Below, in pieces: positions 16,025 to 22,376 of a stretch of 64,000 bases of DNA; positions within the stretch are counted from its first letter, which is position 1, and each line of letters begins with the position of its first letter. The position numbers and the translations under genes were made by a program. The stretch is taken from contig NZ_JAQPCG010000005.1 of assembly GCF_028464145.1 (NCBI RefSeq), positions 124,001-188,000 on the forward strand, read 5' to 3'. This stretch comes from Maribacter sp. PR1 (lineage in GTDB: Bacteria; Bacteroidota; Bacteroidia; Flavobacteriales; Flavobacteriaceae). The notes beneath the pieces were generated by a model that saw only the letters and a program-made list of their open reading frames with translations, made no database searches and was not told the origin of the DNA.

Positions 16025-17434
16025 TTACAAAGTTGAAGGACAAACATATTCCGACACTGGAACACCAGCATCGTTCATAGCCTTAAAACCACCTTTCACG
16101 TCAATTAAATTGTGGATTCCACGGCTCTTTAAAATCGAAGCAGCAATCATGCTTCTATATCCGCCAGCACAATGCACGTAGAATGTTTCTTTTACGGGAA
16201 ACTCCGTTAAATGGTCGTTCAAATAATCCAAGGGTGTATTTTGTCCGGCCAAAGCATGTTCCGATAAAAATTCACTCTTTTTACGCACATCAAATACCGG
16301 AACTTCTTCTTTGTCCAATTCGACCTTTAACTCTTGTGCCTCGACCTGACTTACCGTATCGTATTCCATGGAAGCTTTTTTCCAGGCCTCAAAACCACCT
16401 TCTAAATATCCTAATGTATTATCAAAACCAACTCTGGAGAGGCGAGTAACCGCTTCTTCCTCCAAACCTTTTGGAGTTACCAATAAAATAGGTTGTTTAA
16501 CGTCTGCAATTAATGCGCCCACCCAAGGGGCGAAACTTCCATCCAAACCAATAAAAATTGACCGTGGAATATGTCCCTTGGCAAAATCTCCCTGATTTCT
16601 GACATCTAAGACTATGGCACCCGTTTCATTTGCTGCAGCTTCAAATGCCTTTGGTGATAAGGGGCTTGTCCCACGTTTAAGAACCTGTTCTATATCCTCA
16701 TATCCTTCTTTGTTCAATTTTACGTTTAAAGGAAAGTATTGAGGAGGTGGGAGTAACCCTTCAGTGACTTCCTCAATAAACTCATCTTTGGTCATATCGG
16801 CTCTTAGCGCATAATTCATTTTTTTCTGGTTGCCTAAACTATCCACCGTTTCTTTCATCATATTTTTACCACAGGCCGAACCCGCTCCATGTGCAGGATA
16901 TACAATAACATCATCGGCAAGAGGCATAATCTTTTCTCTTAAACTGTCGTACAGATAACCCGCTAAATCCTTCTCGGTCAATTCACCCATTTTTTGGGCA
17001 AGATCGGGCCTGCCCACATCACCCAAAAACAAGGTATCGCCACTGAAAATAGCATAGTCTTTGCCGTCCTTGTCCTTTAAAAGGTAGGTGGTACTTTCCA
17101 TGGTATGACCAGGAGTGTGCAATACCTTTATGGTCACTTCGCCAAGTTGGAACTCTTGATTATCCTCAGCAATGATGGCGTCAAAATTTGGATTAGCATT
17201 TGGGCCGTATATAATCGGAGCTCCTGTCTCCTTTGCTAAAGTAATATGGCCACTGACAAAATCCGCATGAAAATGGGTTTCAAAAACGTACTTGATTTTT
17301 GCATCGTCCAACTTTGCCCTGTTAATATAAGGCTTAACCTCTCTTAGAGGGTCAATTATGGCCACTTCCCCTTTACTCTCTATATAGTAGGCTCCCTGTG
17401 CCAGACAGCCGGTATAAATTTGTTCAACTTTCAT
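16025..17434 (-). CDS. CstB-like persulfide dioxygenase-rhodanese fusion, paralogue 2
   Basis: The 469-residue protein has the same three-part layout as its paralogues. The metallo-beta-lactamase domain has H54-x-H56-x-D58, H110, D133, H182 and C188. A degenerate rhodanese (about 260-355) has LLVTPKG where the catalytic Cys would be, and an active rhodanese has C422 in CAGGYRS. C10 and a C-terminal YVCPS cysteine are extra thiols not found in paralogue 1. The expected reaction is O2-dependent oxidation of low-molecular-weight persulfides to sulfite, combined with sulfur transfer to give thiosulfate. The gene has its own promoter with a leader of about 21 nt. It is a tandem duplicate of the next gene. 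Confidence 0.88.
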   Translation of the reverse strand: MKVEQIYTGCLAQGAYYIESKGEVAIIDPLREVKPYINRAKLDDAKIKYVFETHFHADFVSGHITLAKETGAPIIYGPNANPNFDAIIAEDNQEFQLGEVTIKVLHTPGHTMESTTYLLKDKDGKDYAIFSGDTLFLGDVGRPDLAQKMGELTEKDLAGYLYDSLREKIMPLADDVIVYPAHGAGSACGKNMMKETVDSLGNQKKMNYALRADMTKDEFIEEVTEGLLPPPQYFPLNVKLNKEGYEDIEQVLKRGTSPLSPKAFEAAANETGAIVLDVRNQGDFAKGHIPRSIFIGLDGSFAPWVGALIADVKQPILLVTPKGLEEEAVTRLSRVGFDNTLGYLEGGFEAWKKASMEYDTVSQVEAQELKVELDKEEVPVFDVRKKSEFLSEHALAGQNTPLDYLNDHLTEFPVKETFYVHCAGGYRSMIAASILKSRGIHNLIDVKGGFKAMNDAGVPVSEYVCPSTL

Positions 17435-17458
17435 TGGTACACCTATTTAAATGGAATA

Positions 17459-17502
17459 CAAAACTACTAATAGTAATTTACTAAATTGGTAACAAAGGTT
17501 AC
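17459..17502 (-). promoter_or_regulatory. Crp/Fnr-type operator and -7 box of CstB-like 2
   Basis: GTAAC-AAAG-GTTAC (17489-17502) is followed after 22 nt on the minus strand by a perfect -7 box TAGTTTTG (17459-17466). Confidence 0.86.
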
Positions 17503-17516
17503 ATTGATTTATAAAC

Positions 17517-17545
17517 AAAAAGCCCGCTTATTAGCGGGGCTTTTA
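17517..17545 (-). terminator. Intrinsic terminator of CstB-like paralogue 3
   Basis: A GC-rich stem (17518-17528 with 17533-17544, one bulged G) is flanked by A and T runs. It separates the two tandem paralogues, so each depends on its own promoter. Confidence 0.8.
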
Positions 17546-17563
17546 TGCTAAGTCATCTTCTGC

Positions 17564-18979
17564 CTATAACATAGTTGAAGGACAGACATATTCCGATTTA
17601 GGTAATTCTGTCTTAGAAAGATCTTCAAAACCACCTTTTACGTCGGCAAAATCTTGCCAACCACGTTGCTTTAAAATTGAAGAAGCAATCATGCTTCTAT
17701 ACCCACCTGCACAGTGTAAAACAAAAGTGCTGTCTTTGGGAAACTTTGCCAGGTGCTGATTAATTTCATTCAGAGGAATATTTATTGCACCTAAAAGATG
17801 CTCCGAATCAAATTCACTTTTTTTGCGAACATCGATTATCAGGGGTTTTTCATCTTTCATGGCTTCTTCTAACTCATTGGCTGAAACACGATTTGCTGTT
17901 TCAAATTCCTTTCCGGAGTTTTTCCAAGCATCAAAACCTCCATTTAGAAAACCAACCGTTTTGTCGTAACCTACTCGGGATAATCTAGTTATGGCCTCTT
18001 CTTCCTTGTCCTTATAGGTTACCAATAGGATTTCCTGTTTTATGTCCGGTATCATTTCTCCCACCCATTGTGCAAAACTACCTTCTAGCCCTATATTGAT
18101 ACTGTTCGGAATAAATCCTTTTGCAAAATCTTCGGCATTTCTGGTATCCAATACCAAAGCTCCTGTTTCGTTTGCTACCGCTTCAAATGCTTCGGGTGAG
18201 TAGGGGGTAGTTGCCTTAGCCATGATATCGTCCAAACTTTCATATCCTTTAATGTTCATTAAAACATTTTTAGGAAAATATCCAGGAGGCGTGGTTAAAC
18301 CAGTTAGTAATTCTTTTATAAACTCTTCTTTGGTCATATCCGGTCTTAAGGCATAATTCACTTCTTTTTGATGTCCTAAAGTATCTGTGGTTTCTTTGCT
18401 CATCATTTTACCACAGGCAGATCCTGCACCGTGATTTGGATAAACGATTAAGTCATCGCTTAAGGGCATAATTTTATTTCTAAGCGAATCGAATAAGTGG
18501 CCCGCTAATTTTTCCTCGGTTAATTCCGATATCACATGTTGAGCCAAATCTGGTCTACCAACATCGCCTATAAATAAGGTGTCACCGGTAATGATACCGT
18601 GCTCCTTGCCCTGTTCATCAATTAGAAGATAAGTGGTGCTTTCCATCGTGTGCCCAGGTGTGTGTATCACTTTAACCTTATAATCGCCTACCTCAAAGAT
18701 TTGTCCATCCTCAGCGGTAGTCGCTTCATAGGCGGGTTTAGCTCCCGGACCGAAAACAATTTCAGCTCCTGCTTTTTTTTGTAAATCTAGATGGCCACTC
18801 ACAAAATCTGCATGAAAATGCGTTTCAAAGACATACTTAATCTTGGCATTATCTTTTTTTGCTCGATCTATATAGGGTTGTACTTCCCGGAGCGGGTCAA
18901 AAACCGCTGCAATTCCTTTACTCTCAATGTAATATGCGGCGTGCGCCAAGCAGCCTGTATAAATTTGTTCAACTTTCAT
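17564..18979 (-). CDS. CstB-like persulfide dioxygenase-rhodanese fusion, paralogue 3
   Basis: The 471-residue protein begins, like paralogue 2, with MKVEQIYTGC. Metal ligands are H54-x-H56-x-D58, H110, D133 and H183, with C189 in the ACGKMM motif next to the metal site. The second domain is a rhodanese without cysteine, and the third has catalytic C423 in CAGGYRS. C466 lies in the terminal YVCPS segment. High similarity along the whole length and head-to-tail placement indicate tandem duplication with paralogue 2. It has its own operator and a leader of about 25 nt. Persulfide dioxygenase activity is inferred from the CstB family. Confidence 0.88.
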   Translation of the reverse strand: MKVEQIYTGCLAHAAYYIESKGIAAVFDPLREVQPYIDRAKKDNAKIKYVFETHFHADFVSGHLDLQKKAGAEIVFGPGAKPAYEATTAEDGQIFEVGDYKVKVIHTPGHTMESTTYLLIDEQGKEHGIITGDTLFIGDVGRPDLAQHVISELTEEKLAGHLFDSLRNKIMPLSDDLIVYPNHGAGSACGKMMSKETTDTLGHQKEVNYALRPDMTKEEFIKELLTGLTTPPGYFPKNVLMNIKGYESLDDIMAKATTPYSPEAFEAVANETGALVLDTRNAEDFAKGFIPNSINIGLEGSFAQWVGEMIPDIKQEILLVTYKDKEEEAITRLSRVGYDKTVGFLNGGFDAWKNSGKEFETANRVSANELEEAMKDEKPLIIDVRKKSEFDSEHLLGAINIPLNEINQHLAKFPKDSTFVLHCAGGYRSMIASSILKQRGWQDFADVKGGFEDLSKTELPKSEYVCPSTML

Positions 18980-19007
18980 GGTGTATACTTTTTATTGGTT
19001 CACTCCT

Positions 19008-19051
19008 TAAAAATAAGAACCAAATTATGGTCCTACAGTGACTAAGGTTAC
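19008..19051 (-). promoter_or_regulatory. Crp/Fnr-type operator and -7 box of CstB-like 3
   Basis: GTGAC-TAAG-GTTAC (19038-19051, one half-site variant) is followed after 22 nt on the minus strand by TATTTTTA (19008-19015). Confidence 0.82.
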
Positions 19052-19117
19052 ACAAAACAGCAAAAAATAAAAATGAGCTTTTAAAGATTGGTTTTTTCCC
19101 AGATGCGAAAATCGTAA

Positions 19118-19930
19118 TTAATGGGATATAAAAAACTCCATGTAAAATATAAAGACGGCCATGACCAATATGAAATACCCAAAGCCTTTTTTTAGCTTTT
19201 CACCATTAATATAATTACTGGCATAGCTTCCAATAAATATGCCCAAGAAAGAAAGTGAAGTAAATATTAATAAAAATTGCCAGTCGATATCCATGGTAAA
19301 TGCATCGCCCAAGAAAAAACCCATTAAAGACTTTATGGCAATAATAATAAGCGAAGTTCCTACGGCTACTTTCATTTCCACATTTGCCAGAATAACCAGC
19401 GCTGGAATAATTAAAAATCCTCCACCAGCACCAATTAAGCCTGTAATACCACCAACAAGTAAACCTTCAACAAGAATAAGTGGGTAATTGTACCTGACTT
19501 CTCCACCTGATTTTCCTAAGGCTTCCGTTTTATTTTTAAGCATGGAGAATGCAGCAGGAATCATTAAAAACGCAAAGAGGCCAAACATGCCCATGCGGCG
19601 GGTAAATTCGAAATCTCCAATTTGAAACAGGACATCTGGTAATATGGGTACCAAATAATGTCTAACCAATGTCACCCCTATGATTGCAGGTACTCCAAAA
19701 ACAATGGCAGTGCGCCAATCCACATAGCCTTTTAAGTGTTGTTTCCAACCCCCGACCAAAGCGCTTGCACCTACTATGAACAATGAATAAGCTGTAGCTA
19801 CTTTTTCATTAACCGAAAATAAATAAGCTAGGACCGGTACGGCCAGGATAGATCCACCTCCACCAATAAGGCCTAGGGATATTCCTATAATCAATGCACT
19901 TATAAAGCCAAAAATGTGGAGAACTTCCAT
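19118..19930 (-). CDS. TauE/SafE-family sulfite/organosulfur exporter
   Basis: The 270-residue inner-membrane protein has about eight hydrophobic helices. It carries the duplicated TauE/SafE signature: GLIGGGGSILAVPVL near residue 20 and GLIGAGGGFLIIPAL near residue 165. Family members export sulfite, sulfoacetate and related anions. TauE homologues accompany cstB and sqr in staphylococcal cst operons, so export of sulfite or thiosulfate produced by the CstB-like enzymes is the likely role (inference). The gene starts 18 nt after the predicted start of its own Crp/Fnr-type promoter. Confidence 0.9.
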   Translation of the reverse strand: MEVLHIFGFISALIIGISLGLIGGGGSILAVPVLAYLFSVNEKVATAYSLFIVGASALVGGWKQHLKGYVDWRTAIVFGVPAIIGVTLVRHYLVPILPDVLFQIGDFEFTRRMGMFGLFAFLMIPAAFSMLKNKTEALGKSGGEVRYNYPLILVEGLLVGGITGLIGAGGGFLIIPALVILANVEMKVAVGTSLIIIAIKSLMGFFLGDAFTMDIDWQFLLIFTSLSFLGIFIGSYASNYINGEKLKKGFGYFILVMAVFIFYMEFFISH

Positions 19931-19951
19931 GTAATGTTACATTTAATGGTG

Positions 19952-19995
19952 CGAAGCTATAGCACCATTTGAAGCTAGGCAGTAACATTAGTTAC
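19952..19995 (-). promoter_or_regulatory. Crp/Fnr-type operator and -7 box of the tauE-like gene
   Basis: GTAAC-ATTA-GTTAC (19982-19995) is followed after 22 nt on the minus strand by TAGCTTCG (19952-19959). The operator lies only 6 nt beyond the stop of the regulator gene. Confidence 0.82.
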
Positions 19996-20001
19996 AAAGG
20001 A

Positions 20002-20634
20002 TTACAAATCCAATATTTTTATATAATTACGATGTAATTCTATAGCCCCCATTTGCTCTAATTTTTTAAGAAGCCTAGATATCACTACCCTAGAACTATG
20101 AAGTTCATATGCGATTTCTTGATGCGTATTATGAATTACATTCCCTTTATTTATTCTGGCTTTTTCTTTTAGGTAGCTAATAAGCCGGGCGTCCATTTTA
20201 TCAAAAGCAATACTGTCCAAAGTGCTCAAAAGCTCGTTCAATCGTTCATGGTAGCTGTTAAAGACAAAATTTCGCCAGGATTTATATTTTACGGTCCATT
20301 CTTCCATTTTTTGCATGGGGACCATAATCAATTTACTGTCAGTTTCAGTAATAGCCCGGATTTCGCTTTTGGAATCCCCCATACAGCAAGCTAAAGTCAT
20401 GGAGCAGGTATCACCCTTTTCCAAATAATAGAGTAGAAGTTCGTCCCCGTCATTATCATCCCGTAATATTTTTATTGCTCCCGATATTAGAAGGGGCATA
20501 CCTTTTATATAATCTCCGATTTCAATTAATTTATAACCTTCAGGAACTTCTTTATATGTTCCAACCTGGGCAATTTCAGTAATAAGATCCTTCTCAAAAA
20601 TATTACCATAACTCTCTGTAAGTTCCTGTATCAT
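20002..20634 (-). CDS. Crp/Fnr-family transcription regulator
   Basis: The 210-residue protein has an N-terminal cyclic-nucleotide-binding-type beta roll (about 15-110), a dimerisation helix (about 112-145) and a winged helix-turn-helix (about 148-208). The recognition helix reads SSRVVISRLLKKLE. It keeps the two arginines of Crp/Fnr recognition helices, but the usual Glu is Val, which predicts a non-canonical half-site. There is no N-terminal FNR-type Fe-S cysteine cluster. The only cysteines are C77, C83 and C84 in CSMTLACCM, inside the sensor domain. It is transcribed with the DUF983 gene from a promoter carrying GTAAC-N4-GTTAC, so autoregulation is likely. It is the obvious candidate for binding all such operators in this region (inference). 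Confidence 0.9.
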   Translation of the reverse strand: MIQELTESYGNIFEKDLITEIAQVGTYKEVPEGYKLIEIGDYIKGMPLLISGAIKILRDDNDGDELLLYYLEKGDTCSMTLACCMGDSKSEIRAITETDSKLIMVPMQKMEEWTVKYKSWRNFVFNSYHERLNELLSTLDSIAFDKMDARLISYLKEKARINKGNVIHNTHQEIAYELHSSRVVISRLLKKLEQMGAIELHRNYIKILDL

Positions 20635-20643
20635 AGTATATTA

Positions 20644-21033
20644 TTATTTGACCTTTTCCGCTATTTCCTTGTCATATTGAAAGAAAAAATTGGCCCAAAT
20701 AGATTTTGATATTGCGGCGATCCAAGGCATGGCCAAAACCAATACCCCTACAATCAATCCAAATAGACCTAAAATACTAAGGTCTACACCGAAAATTAAA
20801 GTAAGCATGTAAACCGCAACCGCAACCGCAACCCCTACACCATAAGAGACATACATGCTACCATAATAAAAACTGGGCTCAATGCTATATTTTAAGTTAC
20901 ATTTCGGACAACGTTCCTTTACCTTATTGAAGTTACTTAATTTATAGGGATTTGCCTCCAGGAATTCACCTTCATGACATCTTGGGCATTTTAAAAACAG
21001 AATACTATATAACTTGGAACCTTTGCCGAACAT
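20644..21033 (-). CDS. DUF983 zinc-ribbon membrane protein
   Basis: The 129-residue protein starts with a zinc-ribbon-like part, CPRCHEGEF and CPKCNLKY (four cysteines). Two transmembrane helices (about 58-80 and 85-108) and a short basic tail follow. This is the DUF983 architecture, whose function is unknown; homologues are sometimes found near cytochrome oxidase genes. It is the first gene of the operon with the Crp/Fnr regulator, 9 nt upstream of it, and its ATG lies about 15 nt after the predicted transcription start. Confidence 0.85.
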   Translation of the reverse strand: MFGKGSKLYSILFLKCPRCHEGEFLEANPYKLSNFNKVKERCPKCNLKYSIEPSFYYGSMYVSYGVGVAVAVAVYMLTLIFGVDLSILGLFGLIVGVLVLAMPWIAAISKSIWANFFFQYDKEIAEKVK

Positions 21034-21051
21034 ACCTTAAAAAATTTGCAA

Positions 21052-21095
21052 CAAAAATATAATAACTTAATGGTTAAATCGGTAACAATGGTTAC
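21052..21095 (-). promoter_or_regulatory. Crp/Fnr-type operator and -7 box of DUF983-crp/fnr operon
   Basis: GTAAC-AATG-GTTAC (21082-21095) is followed after 22 nt on the minus strand by a perfect -7 box TATTTTTG (21052-21059). This is the autoregulatory site if the local regulator is the binder. Confidence 0.87.
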
Positions 21096-21320
21096 AATGA
21101 TTTCAAGTAAACTGCTTAGCATTGTAAAACAACTTTGGATCGTGACTAGTCACCAATTCACTACATGGTTTTATTCAATAAATATGTAGTATTTAAAGAA
21201 AGTTGACATTTATAAGACCATATATAATTTGGTTTTGCAAGAATAGCATAGAGATACAGAAATCAGTATGATGATTTCAATTCCGGTAAGAATGATATCT
21301 TGCGCAATCTTTTCACAATG

Positions 21321-22121
21321 TCACAGTTCCCTTAACCAGATATTCTTAAAGCTTATGGGTTCACTGGGGTCTCCGTGTGCTTGTAGACGAATTGGTGAAG
21401 GACCATGTTTTTCATAGGTAGGCTCTCCAATCCATGGGGTAATCCCTTTTAATTCATAGTTGTTTTGAACTAAAACTCCGTTGTGTAAGGCGGTTACAGT
21501 TGCAGGTGAGCGTAAACTACCGTCCTCTTTAAATCGAGGCGCTCTCCAGATGATGTCGTAGGTCTGCCACGCACCAGGTTCTTTAGTTGCATTGGCCAAG
21601 GGAATGGATTGTTTGTACATAGAACCCACTTGACCGTTCACATAGGTTTCATTTTGGTAATTATCCAATATTTGTATTTCATATCCTTCCTCGAACAGAC
21701 CACGCTCATCCATACCCAAATAGGCTAGGAAAATACCGCTATTACCCCTACTTTGGCCTTCACCGGTAATTTCTTCTGGAATCCGATACTCAAGATGGAG
21801 TTGATAATCTTGAAAGTTGTCTTTTGTCGTAATACTTCCCGCTTTCTTGTTAACTGTCAAAATACTGTTTTCAACTTTCCAAGTTTCTGTATTATCCGGA
21901 TTATCGTATGTCCATTGTTCAAGGTTTTTTCCGTCAAACAGAATAATAGCGTCAGATGGGGCATCTTTTGAAGAATCTCCTGGCGTTACTCTAGGTGGAA
22001 CGGGTTCATATACTTCTGTCTTTTGGGATTCCTTATATAATTTTTCCCAATCCGGTTCTTGTGAAAAGCCTAAAATAGATATAAAAAGGGCAGCGAATGT
22101 TAGTGTTGATTTAATTTTCAA
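21321..22121 (-). CDS. Secreted DUF1080 (3-keto-disaccharide hydrolase-like) protein
   Basis: The protein is a jelly-roll (concanavalin-like) domain of the DUF1080 family after a signal peptide. Recognisable blocks are AIILFDGKNLEQW, GNSGIFLAYLG, GYEIQILDNYQ and PIRLQAHGDP near the C-terminus. Family members act on glycans, some on 3-keto-disaccharides. The frame stays open upstream, but no ATG gives a signal peptide. A TTG start gives MKIKSTLTFAALFISILGFSQ, a good signal, and is preferred (266 residues). No Crp/Fnr-type site lies upstream, so the sulfur regulon ends before this gene. Confidence 0.8.
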   Translation of the reverse strand: MKIKSTLTFAALFISILGFSQEPDWEKLYKESQKTEVYEPVPPRVTPGDSSKDAPSDAIILFDGKNLEQWTYDNPDNTETWKVENSILTVNKKAGSITTKDNFQDYQLHLEYRIPEEITGEGQSRGNSGIFLAYLGMDERGLFEEGYEIQILDNYQNETYVNGQVGSMYKQSIPLANATKEPGAWQTYDIIWRAPRFKEDGSLRSPATVTALHNGVLVQNNYELKGITPWIGEPTYEKHGPSPIRLQAHGDPSEPISFKNIWLREL

Positions 22122-22376
22122 GGTTTTAATTTTTATTACTTTATGTTTAATTAAAGACTTCGGTTTAATCCTGAAATCGACATTTAAGGAACAATATAGC
22201 AATTCATACGATATCTGGAATACACCTTGCACAAAGAAGCGCCCTGGTATTATCATTTATGCAAAAAAAATACAAAGAACTGGTGTTTGGATAAAAATAA
22301 GAAGTTAAACGGACCTTATACTGGTTATTGATAATTTAGTGGTTATCTTAGGTACAATAGTTAACAGAAAATTTAT

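Noticed and set aside
21142..21153. Perfect palindrome GTGACTAGTCAC
   Set aside because: The half-sites are 2 nt apart, not 4, no -7 box lies at the expected distance, and no gene starts nearby on either strand.
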